The translations under genes and the position numbers were made by a program. Positions 25,959-33,795 of a stretch of 64,000 bases of DNA are shown in pieces. The stretch covers positions 248,001 to 312,000 of the forward strand of contig NZ_FOYL01000002.1 of NCBI RefSeq assembly GCF_900115955.1, given 5' to 3'. The notes beneath the pieces are model-generated. The model was not told the DNA's origin. It saw only the letters and a list, made by a program, of their open reading frames with translations, and did no database searches. The DNA is from Lentzea waywayandensis. Lineage in GTDB: Bacteria > Actinomycetota > Actinomycetes > Mycobacteriales > Pseudonocardiaceae. Position 1 is the stretch's first letter, and every line of letters begins with the position of its first letter.

Positions 25959-28201
25959 CCACCTTCATCCGCGACTTCAGCACGCTCACCAAGACCGACA
26001 CCTCCGTCGCCGGTGGCAAGGGCGCCAACCTCGGCGAACTCACCCGCGCCGGGCTCCCGGTGCCACCCGGCTTCGTCGTCACCGCCCAGGCGTTCCTGAC
26101 GTCCATGAGCCAGGTCCGCGACGACCTCGCCGCAGAGCTCACGATCGCGCTCGACCGCGGCACCTCGCCGCAGCGGCTGGAGGAGTCCGCCGAACGGATG
26201 CGCGAACTCGTGCGCAAGGCGGGCGTCTCCGACGACGTGCGGCACGCGGTGTTGCAGGCGTACCGCGACCTCGGCCAGGACGAGTCCGTCGCGGTCCGGT
26301 CCTCGGCCACGTCGGAGGACACCGCCGGCTCGTCGTTCGCGGGAATGAACAGCACGTTCACCAACACTCGAGGCGCGCACGGCGTGCTGGACCGGCTGCT
26401 GGACTGCTGGGTGTCGTTGTTCGGCACGCGCTCGATCGCCTACCGGGCCGAACAGGGCATCACCGACGAGCCCGCGATCGCCGTCGTGGTGCAGAGGATG
26501 GTGAACTCCGAACGCTCCGGCGTCATGTTCACCGCCGACCCCTCCAGCGGCGACCGCGACAAGTTGCTCGTCGAGGCCTCCTTCGGGCTCGGCGAGGTGG
26601 TGGTCAGCGGTTCGGTCGAACCCGACACGTACGTGTTGCGCCGCAACGGCGACGCGGTGTCCCTTGTGGACACTCGCGTCGGACGCAAGTCGCACAAGAT
26701 CGTGCGAGGCGCCAACGGCAACGACGAGCGGATCGACCTCACCACCGAGGAATCGCACGCTCAGGTGCTCACCGACGCCGAGGCCGTCGCGATCGGGCAG
26801 CTGGGCATGCGCGTGCAGCGGCACTACGGCGAACCTCAGGACACCGAGTGGGCCATCGCCGACGGCAAGACGTGGCTCGTGCAGTCCCGGCCGATCACGA
26901 CGTTGCCGGACGAGACCGTCGCGTCGACAGGCCCGTTGGTCGCCGGGCTCGCCGCGTCTCCGGGCATCGCCTCAGGCCGCGTTCGCGTGCTGCGCTCCCC
27001 CGACGAGGGTGGCCGGTTGCGGGACGGCGAGGTGCTGGTCGCCGAGATGACCAACCCGGACTGGGTGCCGACGATGCGCCGGGCGTCCGCGGTGGTCACC
27101 GACGGCGGCGGCATCACGTGTCACGCCGCGATCGTGGCCCGCGAACTGCGTGTGCCGTGCGTGGTCGGTACCGGTTCGGCCACCACGGTGCTGAAGGAAG
27201 GCCAGCTGATCACCGTCGACGGCAGCTCCGGCGAGGTCCGTTCCGGCTCGGCGCCGATCACCACGGCGCCCCGCATCGTCGCCCCGGCGGTGCCGGCGAC
27301 CGAAGCCCTCGGCACGCGCGTGTACGTGAACCTCGCGCTGCCCGAGCACGCCGCCGAGGTCGCCGCGATGCCGGTGGACGGCGTCGGCCTGCTGCGCGCG
27401 GAGTTCATGCTCACCGAAGCGCTCGGCGCCGAGCACCCTCGCCGGTTCCTCGCGCAGCGCGGTCCCGATGACTTCATCAACGCCATGGCGTCGTCGCTGC
27501 TGCAGATCACCCACGCGTTCGCGCCGCGCCCGGTCGTGTATCGGACGATGGACTTCCGCACCAATGAGTTCCGCGAGCTCGCCGGCGGTGAGGAGTTCGA
27601 GAAGCACGAGCACAACCCGATGATCGGCTATCGCGGCTGTTACCGGTACGTCGACGACCCGATGCTGTTCGCGCTGGAGCTCGAAACCCTGTCCAGGGTG
27701 CGGGAGCAGACGCCGAACCTGCACCTGATGATCCCGTTCGTCCGCACCAAGTGGGAGCTCGAAGCCTGCCTGGAGCAGATCGACCGCAGCCCGCTCGGCC
27801 GCCACCGCGGCCTGCACCGGTGGGTGATGGCCGAGGTTCCCTCGGTGGCGTACTGGATTCCCGAGTACGCGCGGTCCGGCATCGACGGGGTTTCCATCGG
27901 CAGCAACGACCTCACGCAGCTGATGCTCGGCGTCGACCGCGACTCCGAACTGTGCGCGGACCTGTTCGACGAGTCCGACCCCGCCGTGCTCGACATGATC
28001 GGCCGCATCGTCGGCGCCGCGTCCGACGCGGGCATCACCTCGTCGCTGTGCGGACAGGCGCCCTCCAACAAGCCGGAGTTCGCCGAGAAGCTCGTGGAGT
28101 TCGGCATCACCTCGATCTCGGTCAACCCGGACGCGGTACCCGCCGCCAGGGCTGCGATCGGATCGGCCGAACGGCGGTTGTTGTTGCGGCAGAAGCGTTA
28201 G
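25955..28201 (+). CDS. ppsA: Phosphoenolpyruvate synthase
   Basis: The 748-aa product has an N-terminal ATP-grasp/PPDK_N domain ([20 protein letters not shown] near residue 14; [20 protein letters not shown] near 110-129), a phospho-His swivelling domain with catalytic His in [15 protein letters not shown] (about 385-400), and a C-terminal TIM barrel ([48 protein letters not shown]). It converts pyruvate + ATP to PEP + AMP + Pi, or can run toward pyruvate with ATP gain. GTG 25955 overlaps the nitroreductase stop, so it should be DevR-controlled. Within the island it would re-set carbon between pyruvate and PEP during energy stress. Confidence 0.92.
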   Translation: MTTFIRDFSTLTKTDTSVAGGKGANLGELTRAGLPVPPGFVVTAQAFLTSMSQVRDDLAAELTIALDRGTSPQRLEESAERMRELVRKAGVSDDVRHAVLQAYRDLGQDESVAVRSSATSEDTAGSSFAGMNSTFTNTRGAHGVLDRLLDCWVSLFGTRSIAYRAEQGITDEPAIAVVVQRMVNSERSGVMFTADPSSGDRDKLLVEASFGLGEVVVSGSVEPDTYVLRRNGDAVSLVDTRVGRKSHKIVRGANGNDERIDLTTEESHAQVLTDAEAVAIGQLGMRVQRHYGEPQDTEWAIADGKTWLVQSRPITTLPDETVASTGPLVAGLAASPGIASGRVRVLRSPDEGGRLRDGEVLVAEMTNPDWVPTMRRASAVVTDGGGITCHAAIVARELRVPCVVGTGSATTVLKEGQLITVDGSSGEVRSGSAPITTAPRIVAPAVPATEALGTRVYVNLALPEHAAEVAAMPVDGVGLLRAEFMLTEALGAEHPRRFLAQRGPDDFINAMASSLLQITHAFAPRPVVYRTMDFRTNEFRELAGGEEFEKHEHNPMIGYRGCYRYVDDPMLFALELETLSRVREQTPNLHLMIPFVRTKWELEACLEQIDRSPLGRHRGLHRWVMAEVPSVAYWIPEYARSGIDGVSIGSNDLTQLMLGVDRDSELCADLFDESDPAVLDMIGRIVGAASDAGITSSLCGQAPSNKPEFAEKLVEFGITSISVNPDAVPAARAAIGSAERRLLLRQKR

Positions 28202-28228
28202 CGCCAGAGCAAACAGGGCCGCTCAACG

Positions 28229-28242
28229 GAGCCGAAAGTCCC
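28229..28242 (+). promoter_or_regulatory. DevR/DosR-type box upstream of GAPDH
   Basis: GAGCC-GAAA-GTCCC; the complement reads GGGAC-TTTC-GGCTC. It lies 122 bp before the GAPDH start. It is embedded in an inverted repeat AACAGGG ... CCCTGTT (28212-28246) that may also end the PEP synthase transcript. Confidence 0.6.
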
Positions 28243-28364
28243 TGTTGCCTGGAAACACCATTGAGGACGCTGGAGAACGGCGGCGGCGCGCGGCGCAGAT
28301 TGTCACGATCAAACCGAACCGCGTCGCCGCCCCTGCGGTGTTCTCCCTTGCTCAGGAGGCACCC

Positions 28365-29378
28365 ATGACCACCACCCGCGTTGCCATCAACGGTTTCGGC
28401 CGAATCGGCCGAGACGTCCTGCGCGCCGCTTTCGACCGGCGCGACACGGCGATCGAGATCGTCGCCGTCAACGACATCACCAGCCCGGAAACCCTGGCGC
28501 ACCTGCTCGCCTACGACTCGACGTACGGACCGTGGAGCAAGCACGTCTCCGTCGAACACGACACCCTCACCGTGGACGGTCACAGCATCCTGGTGACCGC
28601 GCAGCCGGACCCGCAGAACCTGAACTGGGACCAGCTCGGAGTCGACATCGTCATCGAGGCGTCGGGGCGGTTCCGCACCCGTGAGACCGCGGGCGTCCAC
28701 CTCGCACGCGGTGCGCGCAAGGTCATCATCACCGCTCCTGGCAAGGATGTCGACGCGACGATCGTCCTGGGCGTCAACGACGACGTCTACGACGCGAGCA
28801 AGCACCACATCATCTCGAACGCCTCCTGCACCACCAACTGCGCCGCCCCGATGGCCGCCGTGCTGAACGACGCGTTCGGCATCGTCGAGGGCCTGATGAC
28901 GACGATCCACAGCTACACCGGCGACCAGGCGTTGCTCGACCGGCCGCACAAGGACCTGCGCCGGGCCCGTTCCGCCGCGGTGAACATCATCCCGACCTCC
29001 ACCGGTGCCGCCCGCGCGATCGGGCAGGTGATCCCGGCGCTGGACGGCAAACTCGACGGCCTGGCCGTGCGGGTGCCCGTCGAGGACGGCTCGCTCACCG
29101 ATCTCACCGTGCGCCTGGCCGAGCAGGCGACCGCGGGACAGGTCAACCGCGCGTTCGCGGAAGCGGCCGAACGACACCTCAAGGGAATCCTGCGCTACAC
29201 CACGGATCCCGTCGTGTCGCGGGACATCATCGGCGATCCGGCGTCGTGCGTGTTCGACTCCTCGCTCACCAAGGTGCGGGGACACGTGGTGAAGGTGATG
29301 GGCTGGTACGACAACGAGTGGGGCTACGCCAACCGCACGCTGGACCTCACCGACCGCGTCGCGCGGACCATGCCGTGA
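28365..29378 (+). CDS. gap: Glyceraldehyde-3-phosphate dehydrogenase, type I
   Basis: The 337-aa product has an N-terminal Rossmann motif INGFGRIGRDVLRAAF (residues 8-23) and the catalytic loop SNASCTTNC with Cys155. TSTGAARAIG lies near 213 and the terminal WYDNEWGYANR motif near 315. The VNDI segment after the second strand suits NAD rather than NADP. It oxidises glyceraldehyde-3-phosphate in glycolysis. AGGAGGCACCC precedes ATG 28365, a strong site. A DevR-type box lies upstream, so this is probably the hypoxia-induced copy rather than the housekeeping gene. It overlaps the following cyclic-nucleotide-domain gene by GTGA. Confidence 0.94.
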   Translation: MTTTRVAINGFGRIGRDVLRAAFDRRDTAIEIVAVNDITSPETLAHLLAYDSTYGPWSKHVSVEHDTLTVDGHSILVTAQPDPQNLNWDQLGVDIVIEASGRFRTRETAGVHLARGARKVIITAPGKDVDATIVLGVNDDVYDASKHHIISNASCTTNCAAPMAAVLNDAFGIVEGLMTTIHSYTGDQALLDRPHKDLRRARSAAVNIIPTSTGAARAIGQVIPALDGKLDGLAVRVPVEDGSLTDLTVRLAEQATAGQVNRAFAEAAERHLKGILRYTTDPVVSRDIIGDPASCVFDSSLTKVRGHVVKVMGWYDNEWGYANRTLDLTDRVARTMP

Positions 29379-29824
29379 CCACCGCCCTGGACAGCCTGCC
29401 GTTGCTCACAGGTCTGTCACCGACTCAGCGCGCAGCCGTCGCCGGCGTCAGCACGGTCGAGACGTACGCGCCTGGCCACCGGTTGTTCGACGAGGGTGGC
29501 GTCGCCGACCGCTGCTGGGTCGTGCTCACCGGGTGCGTCATGATCGACCACACGACACCGGGCAGCGGCCGCGTGGCGTTGCAAAGCCTCGGCCACGGCG
29601 AACTGGTCGGCTGGTCGTGGGCCATGCCTCCGCACCGCTGGCACTTCGGCGCCACCGTCGTGTCGCCGACCCGAGCGGTCGTGGTGGACGCGGTGAGGCT
29701 GCGCGAGCTGGCCGACGCCGATCCCGAACTCGGCTACCGCGTCGCGCTGGTCATGCTCGAGACGCTGGTCGAGCGCCTGCAGACCACCCGGATCCGGCTG
29801 CTCGACCTGCAACGCCAACCGTGA
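29375..29824 (+). CDS. Stand-alone cyclic-nucleotide-binding (Crp-like) domain protein without HTH
   Basis: The 149-aa product starts at GTG 29375 within the GAPDH stop. It consists of a cNMP-type jelly roll (YAPGHRLFDEGGVADRCWVVLTG near residues 30-52, LGHGELVGWSWAMPPHRWHFGATVV near 72-96) and a C-terminal helix (ALVMLETLVERLQTTRIRLLDL), but it stops before any DNA-binding domain. It is therefore a sensor or partner protein, not a transcription factor. Translational coupling to GAPDH suggests it works with that enzyme. A strong hairpin follows 4 bases after the stop. Confidence 0.85.
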   Translation: MTTALDSLPLLTGLSPTQRAAVAGVSTVETYAPGHRLFDEGGVADRCWVVLTGCVMIDHTTPGSGRVALQSLGHGELVGWSWAMPPHRWHFGATVVSPTRAVVVDAVRLRELADADPELGYRVALVMLETLVERLQTTRIRLLDLQRQP

Positions 29825-29827
29825 CGC

Positions 29828-29864
29828 GACGGAGCCGGACACCTCCAGGGTGCCCGGCTCCGTC
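29828..29864. terminator. Bidirectional hairpin terminator
   Basis: GACGGAGCCGG pairs perfectly with CCGGCTCCGTC across a 15-base loop. It lies between the cNMP-domain gene and the convergent flavodoxin gene, touching the latter's stop codon. Confidence 0.7.
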
Positions 29865-30387
29865 AGCGGCTCGCCGCCTCGATGTCGACGAGCGCGTCCG
29901 CGATGCCCGTGCTCCACTTCTCGATCGCGGCCCAGTCGCGGAAGTCTCCGAACCGGCCGCCCACCGCCCGGAACACGAACGCCCCGAACCAGCCGAAGGC
30001 GCCCGGTGTGACGACACCGGAGAACAACCGGTGTTCGATCGGCTCGACGTCGTCGAGCAAGGCCGCCAGCACATCGGCTTCCGTGAGCAGGACCCACTTG
30101 CGCAACGGTCCGCGCAGGGCTCCGGGCAGGCCGACGCTGAACAACCACACCGGCTTGCCGTACAGCGCCTTCCGGTGCTGTGCCAGGAAGGCCGCGCCAG
30201 AGGGAAGCCATGCCTGGTCGCGCACCGCACTGCCGACGACGAAGGCGTCGTGGACCTGGGGGTCGGTGACCTCGTCGACCGCGCACACCACCACCTCGTG
30301 CCCGCCTGCCTGCAACGATCCCGCGATCCGCTCAGCGACGCCGGCCGTCGACCCCGCCACGGTCGCATACGCCACCAGCACCTTCAC
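29863..30387 (-). CDS. Flavodoxin-domain protein
   Basis: The 174-aa product has start VKVLVAYATVAGSTAGVAERIA, the flavodoxin FMN-phosphate loop (about residues 8-16). DAFVVGSAVRD and PVWLFSVGLPG strands follow, as in the HemG/flavodoxin_5-like group. It probably binds FMN and carries electrons. GTG 30387 is chosen because GGAGGTG lies 6 bases upstream and the start overlaps the stop of the 43-aa protein (GTGA). It is a paralogue of the divergent gene at 30637. Confidence 0.85.
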   Translation of the reverse strand: MKVLVAYATVAGSTAGVAERIAGSLQAGGHEVVVCAVDEVTDPQVHDAFVVGSAVRDQAWLPSGAAFLAQHRKALYGKPVWLFSVGLPGALRGPLRKWVLLTEADVLAALLDDVEPIEHRLFSGVVTPGAFGWFGAFVFRAVGGRFGDFRDWAAIEKWSTGIADALVDIEAASR

Positions 30388-30515
30388 GACGCCACCTCCG
30401 ATCGCGCCGGCTCGCCGGCACCCGCGTCGAAGCGGAACGGCGGGCAGGCGTCGGTCACCGACCCGGCGCAGGCGATGCCGAACATCGCCGGACGGCCGGT
30501 CGTCGAGGTCGTCAT
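30384..30515 (-). CDS. 43-aa small protein preceding the flavodoxin gene
   Basis: ATG 30515 is preceded by a near-perfect Shine-Dalgarno, AGAGGAGGTAACG, and the frame ends in a GTGA overlap with the flavodoxin start. The peptide is Gly/Ala-rich with a Cys-x7-Cys pair (ACAGSVTDACPPF, about residues 16-28). I do not recognise a family. The ribosome site and coupling make real translation likely. It could be a small partner of the flavodoxin, or a leader controlling its translation. Confidence 0.6.
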   Translation of the reverse strand: MTTSTTGRPAMFGIACAGSVTDACPPFRFDAGAGEPARSEVAS

Positions 30516-30587
30516 CGTTACCTCCTCTGACGACCAGCCTCGCGCGCGAACCGGCCCGCCACGAGTAACCGGCGGCCCGTCGCCGCG

Positions 30588-30601
30588 GGGCACAAGGGCT
30601 C
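30588..30601 (+). promoter_or_regulatory. DevR/DosR-type box upstream of the second flavodoxin gene
   Basis: GGGCA-CAAG-GGCTC. Its centre is 42 bp before ATG 30637, so a start of transcription at the ATG itself is predicted. Confidence 0.5.
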
Positions 30602-30636
30602 TGTCCACGCCTGACCAGCAGCCCGATGGTGTTGGT

Positions 30637-31131
30637 ATGACTGAGATCCTCGTCGCCTACGCGACCAAGATGGGTGCCACCAAGGAAATCGCCGAAGCGA
30701 TCGCCACCCGGATCCGTTCGGCGTCGCACGAGGTCGTCGTCCTGGACGCCGGGGATGTCGGCTCCGTCGAGCCCTACAAGGCGGTCGTGCTCGGCAGCGC
30801 GCTGTACGCGGGCCGGTGGCGGCGGGAAGCGGTGAAGCTGTTGACCCGCAACGAGAAGCTCCTGCACACCCGGCCGTTGTGGCTCTTCCACAGCGGACCG
30901 CTCGGCAGCGACGTCACGCCGCAGCAGGCGCCGCGCAAGGTGCGCGAGATCGCCGCGCGCATCGGTGCGGACGAACCCATCACCTTCGGCGGCAGGCTCA
31001 CGCCGGAGAGCGCTGCCGGCTTCATCGCCAGGAAGATGGCGCAGGGCCCGATGGCGGGCGACTTCCGGGACTGGGACGAGATCGACCGCTGGGCGTACAC
31101 GATCGCCCAGCGGCTCGTCGCGGCGCGCTGA
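30637..31131 (+). CDS. Flavodoxin-domain protein
   Basis: The 164-aa product begins MTEILVAYATKMGATKEIAE, with the FMN-phosphate loop at about residues 8-15. AVVLGSALYAGRW near 48 and LWLFHSGPLGSD near 85 are conserved flavodoxin_5/HemG-like strands. Mycobacterial DosR regulons also include a flavodoxin-like gene. There is no Shine-Dalgarno before ATG 30637, and the DevR-type box places transcription start at the ATG, so the mRNA may be leaderless. It is divergent from the 43-aa/flavodoxin operon. Confidence 0.87.
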   Translation: MTEILVAYATKMGATKEIAEAIATRIRSASHEVVVLDAGDVGSVEPYKAVVLGSALYAGRWRREAVKLLTRNEKLLHTRPLWLFHSGPLGSDVTPQQAPRKVREIAARIGADEPITFGGRLTPESAAGFIARKMAQGPMAGDFRDWDEIDRWAYTIAQRLVAAR

Positions 31132-31135
31132 CTCC

Positions 31136-31438
31136 TCAGTTGTGCATCTTCAGCAGCTGGCGGTGCAGGTGGTCCCGGACGGCGTCGACCGCCTCGGTGA
31201 CGGTGTTCGCCTCCGCCTGCGCCACCACGTGGGTGCCGTTGACGTCGAGGTTCGCGTGCACCTCGACCATGCGCGGGCCGGGGTTCGCGATGCGGACGTG
31301 CGCGTAGTTCGTCGGTTCGGGTGCGAATCTGGCGAGCGGAGCGATTCGGTCGTGCGCGTACTGCCTGGCGTCCGGCGAGGTCTGGTCGCCCGCCTCGACC
31401 ACGACGTTGGCGATCTCCTGCCGTCCTGCGTTCTTCAT
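31136..31438 (-). CDS. Short ribosome hibernation-promoting factor-like protein (S30AE domain)
   Basis: The 100-aa product is an S30AE/HPF-type fold only: VVVEAGDQTSPDARQYAHDRI near residues 12-32, YAHVRIANPGPRMVEVHANLDVNG near 45-68, and VTEAVDAVRDHLHRQLLKM at the end. It lacks the long C-terminal dimerisation domain of HPF-long. Such proteins bind the 30S decoding site and idle ribosomes during dormancy; DosR regulons in mycobacteria include an HPF homologue. ATG 31438 has AAGGGAAG upstream and is coupled to the preceding frame by TGATG. Confidence 0.75.
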   Translation of the reverse strand: MKNAGRQEIANVVVEAGDQTSPDARQYAHDRIAPLARFAPEPTNYAHVRIANPGPRMVEVHANLDVNGTHVVAQAEANTVTEAVDAVRDHLHRQLLKMHN

Positions 31439-31689
31439 CAGCTTCCCTTCGACCCATTTCCCTGCGGCGCAACGCGATCGGACCCGTCGTGGTGAGGACG
31501 GCAGGTGCGGCACGTGTGCGAACGGCGAGACGTCCATCCGGCCTCGACCAGGACGATCCCGGTGAGCACCCGGGCAGCAGGCACCTGCGCGAGTGCGTCG
31601 ACGAACGCCCTGCCGATCTGGCCGGCGTCACCGGTCCGTGCCGCCTGCCCACCGTAGCCCTCAGCGGCCACGCCGAGCAGCGCGAACAT
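31438..31689 (-). CDS. Hypothetical 83-aa protein coupled to the HPF-like gene
   Basis: The frame opens at ATG 31689, just after an in-frame stop, and ends in a TGATG junction with the HPF-like gene. The N-terminal half (GQIGRAFVDALAQVPAARVL) looks like ordinary actinomycete protein. The C-terminal half is low-complexity with a Cys-x2-Cys (CRTCRPHH). The Shine-Dalgarno is poor and I recognise no family. It may be a degraded remnant. If it is not real, 31439-31875 is a 437-bp gap holding only the box at 31799. Confidence 0.35.
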   Translation of the reverse strand: MFALLGVAAEGYGGQAARTGDAGQIGRAFVDALAQVPAARVLTGIVLVEAGWTSRRSHTCRTCRPHHDGSDRVAPQGNGSKGS

Positions 31690-31798
31690 CGCCGGCCTGG
31701 ACGGTCAGGCCGAGACCGCTGGTCCGGCCGCTGCTCTCATGCGTTCGACGCCAGGTACGTGGCGCGCGCGGGAAGAGGGCCTAGCGGCACGGCCGCGG

Positions 31799-31812
31799 GG
31801 ATCCGAAGGGCC
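31799..31812 (+). promoter_or_regulatory. DevR/DosR-type box (weak) upstream of the GerW-like gene
   Basis: GGATC-CGAA-GGGCC. A centre near -42 predicts transcription from about 31848, 28 bases before ATG 31876. Confidence 0.4.
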
Positions 31813-31875
31813 CTGCCCAGCAGGGACCCGTTCACCGGATGCTGGATGCGGAAGACCGACGAACCGGGAGTGATG

Positions 31876-32208
31876 ATGAAGATCGAGGAACTGATCGCCA
31901 GCGTCAAGAACTCCGTGGAGGCGAAGAGGGTCTACGCCGAGCCGTACGAGCGGAACGGTGTCACGGTCATCGCCGCCGCGTCCGTCTCGGGTGGCACGGG
32001 CGGTGGCTCAGGACGGGACGAGAAGGGCCAGGAGGGCGAGGGCGGAGGGTTCGGGATCTCCGCGAAGCCGACCGGCGCCTACGTGATCAACGGAGACGAC
32101 GTGAGGTGGGTGCCCGCGGTGGACGTGAACCGGCTGATCGCCACCCTGGGCGCAGTCGCGGTCGCGGCGATCTTCGTGGCCGCTCGCCTCTTGAAGTCGC
32201 GCAGGTGA
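31876..32208 (+). CDS. GerW/YtfJ-family protein with C-terminal membrane helix
   Basis: The 110-aa product begins with a helical segment (KIEELIASVKNSVEAKRVYAEP, typical of GerW/YtfJ). The Gly-rich GGTGGGSGRDEKGQEGEGGG loop and GFGISAKPTGAYVINGDDVRWVP core follow, then a single hydrophobic helix (about residues 85-105) ending in KSRR. GerW is a spore-germination protein in Bacillus; its role in non-sporulating actinomycetes is unknown. ATG 31876 is favoured over 31873 by the GGGAG spacing. Its presence among dormancy genes is suggestive. Confidence 0.82.
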   Translation: MKIEELIASVKNSVEAKRVYAEPYERNGVTVIAAASVSGGTGGGSGRDEKGQEGEGGGFGISAKPTGAYVINGDDVRWVPAVDVNRLIATLGAVAVAAIFVAARLLKSRR

Positions 32209-32276
32209 CCCTACGGGGCGTGGACGAGCTGCGGCACCGGTATCACCGCGGCAGGTCATGACGTCCCGGCCGGGTC

Positions 32277-32290
32277 GGGACCAAGGGCTG
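32277..32290 (+). promoter_or_regulatory. DevR/DosR-type box upstream of the DoxX-like gene
   Basis: GGGAC-CAAG-GGCTG. The predicted transcription start is near 32326, 24 bases before ATG 32350, leaving room for the GGGAGG ribosome site. Confidence 0.6.
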
Positions 32291-32349
32291 CGTTCGCGGG
32301 CGACGCTCCCGGCAAGACTCGAAGTAGAAGAACTTCCTGGGAGGTAAAG

Positions 32350-32901
32350 ATGTCCGCTGTTCACGCTCCTGCTCGCACCCGGACTGAAACGGGTGCGGTG
32401 CCCCTCGCGGTTCTGCGCATCGCGACCGGGTTGCTGTTCCTCTGGGCGTTCGTCGACAAGGCGTTCGGTCTCGGCTACGCCACCCAGGCCAAGAACGCGT
32501 GGTTCTCGGGAGGCTCGCCCACGAAGGGCTTCCTCAGCCGGGTCGCCGTCGGGCCGTTCGAGTCGTTGTTCCACGACATCGCCGGCGCCTGGTGGGCCGA
32601 CCTGCTGTTCATGGCCGGTCTGCTCGCGGTCGGCGTGGCGCTGCTGCTCGGCATCGGAATGCGGATCGCGGCCGTCAGCGGCGGCCTGATGATGCTGCTC
32701 ATGTGGGTGGCGGAATGGCCGCCGGCGCAGCACACCTCGACCGGTGAGGCGACGATGTCGACCAACCCGCTCATCGACTACCACGTCATCTACGCCCTGG
32801 TGCTGGTCGCCCTCGCGGCCACCGCGTCCGGCGTCACGTGGGGCCTGGCGCGCTGGTGGAACGGTCTGCCGGTGGTCAAGTCGAATCCTTGGCTGCGGTG
32901 A
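32350..32901 (+). CDS. DoxX-family membrane protein
   Basis: The 183-aa product has four hydrophobic segments: about residues 18-38 (VLRIATGLLFLWAFVDKAFG), 80-100, 102-120 and 140-160. DoxX-like proteins act in thiosulfate:quinone oxidation in archaea and in membrane-linked redox/oxidative-stress complexes in mycobacteria. The insertion WFSGGSPTKGFL after the first helix is characteristic of an actinobacterial subgroup. GGGAGG lies just before ATG 32350. It is a monocistronic unit between its own DevR-type box and a strong terminator. Confidence 0.82.
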   Translation: MSAVHAPARTRTETGAVPLAVLRIATGLLFLWAFVDKAFGLGYATQAKNAWFSGGSPTKGFLSRVAVGPFESLFHDIAGAWWADLLFMAGLLAVGVALLLGIGMRIAAVSGGLMMLLMWVAEWPPAQHTSTGEATMSTNPLIDYHVIYALVLVALAATASGVTWGLARWWNGLPVVKSNPWLR

Positions 32902-32911
32902 GAATCCGGAG

Positions 32912-32945
32912 GAGGGGCAGGGACGCCGCGGCGTCCCTGCCCCTC
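32912..32945 (+). terminator. Strong hairpin terminator after the DoxX-like gene
   Basis: A perfect 16-bp stem (GAGGGGCAGGGACGCC and its complement, 2-base loop) is followed by TTTCC. This is the most stable terminator in the window. Confidence 0.85.
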
Positions 32946-33026
32946 TTTCCGTGCGCGGAGTCAGGCAGGTCGGTGAGCCTGCTCGGCCGCCCGCGCACAG
33001 CGGCCTCCTTCGCTGCGTGCAAAGCA

Positions 33027-33055
33027 CTGCGCCGAACCACAGAGGTCCGGCGCAG
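33027..33055 (-). terminator. Hairpin terminator for the Rv1733c-like gene
   Basis: CTGCGCCG and CGGCGCAG pair across a 13-base loop, 32-60 bases beyond the stop of the minus-strand gene. Confidence 0.5.
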
Positions 33056-33086
33056 CGGCGGAAAGCGGAAACCGTCCGACAGGAAC

Positions 33087-33680
33087 TCAACGCCCGGTCC
33101 AGTCCGGCGCGGTCAGCTCCCATTCGAGCTGCCACCAGCGCAGGCGAACCCTCATGCACACGAACCTCACCAGTCCGAACAGCAACGCCATCGCACCCGC
33201 GATCAGTCCCCACAGCAGCAGGGCGCTGAGGATCGCGTTGAACGCGGCTCCCTGGTTCGTCATGGGAGGCTCGGTCGGCTCACCGCCGAGATCGACCCAG
33301 ACTCGCAGAGTCGTGCCGGCCGCGGCGCCGTAGGGCGCCCGAACGACGCCCTTCCGCTCCAGGCCATCAGGCGCGCGCCAGGTCGCGACGGCGTCGGTCG
33401 TCTCGATCAGCGCTTCGCTACTGGCGGCACCGTCCATCGTGGGCGCGTTCTCCACGAGCACCGCGTCCACCTGGGTCCGGCTCTTCTGCTCGGCCGCGAC
33501 GCGGGACACGTGCTTCGCGTAGATCTCCGAGCCGACCGCTCCGGACACCGGGACGGCGAGCAACACCACCACGACCCCCAGCGCGAGCACCCCACCTTCG
33601 AACCGGTCGCCGAACGTGGCGAGCGGGTTGCGTCCGGGGAATGCCCGGCGGACTAGTCGGGACATCGCGTTCGCGGTCAT
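33087..33680 (-). CDS. Rv1733c-like two-helix membrane protein
   Basis: The 197-aa product has two hydrophobic segments, about residues 28-48 (GGVLALGVVVVLLAVPVSGAV) and 148-170 (LSALLLWGLIAGAMALLFGLV). The extracytoplasmic domain between them contains WRAPDGLERKGVV and TTLRVWVDLGGEPTEPP. This is the layout of Rv1733c, a DosR-induced mycobacterial membrane antigen of unknown function. GGAGGTGGG precedes ATG 33680. A good DevR-type box (33727-33740) is centred about 53 bp upstream. Confidence 0.8.
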   Translation of the reverse strand: MTANAMSRLVRRAFPGRNPLATFGDRFEGGVLALGVVVVLLAVPVSGAVGSEIYAKHVSRVAAEQKSRTQVDAVLVENAPTMDGAASSEALIETTDAVATWRAPDGLERKGVVRAPYGAAAGTTLRVWVDLGGEPTEPPMTNQGAAFNAILSALLLWGLIAGAMALLFGLVRFVCMRVRLRWWQLEWELTAPDWTGR

Positions 33681-33726
33681 GGCCCACCTCCACCGTCAGA
33701 ATTCCTGGTGGAGGCGGTGGACCCCA

Positions 33727-33740
33727 GGGACCTTGGTCTC
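33727..33740 (-). promoter_or_regulatory. DevR/DosR-type box upstream of the Rv1733c-like gene
   Basis: GGGAC-CTTG-GTCTC, a 9-of-10 match to GGGAC-N4-GTCCC. It lies between the promoter of the Rv1733c-like gene and the terminator of the ppk2 operon. Confidence 0.65.
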
Positions 33741-33747
33741 GTCGCCG

Positions 33748-33786
33748 ATGAGCCCCAGGTCTCGCGAAACGAGGCCTGGGGCTCAT
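33748..33786 (-). terminator. Hairpin terminator of the six-gene usp-to-ppk2 operon
   Basis: ATGAGCCCCAGG pairs perfectly with CCTGGGGCTCAT, with a secondary stem (TCTCG/CGAG) in the loop. It begins 10 bases after the ppk2 stop on the minus strand. Confidence 0.8.
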
Positions 33787-33795
33787 AGGTGACGT

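Noticed and set aside
31770-31783. GGGAA-GAGG-GCCTA as another DevR box
   Set aside because: Only a half-match; spacing to the nearest start is poor.
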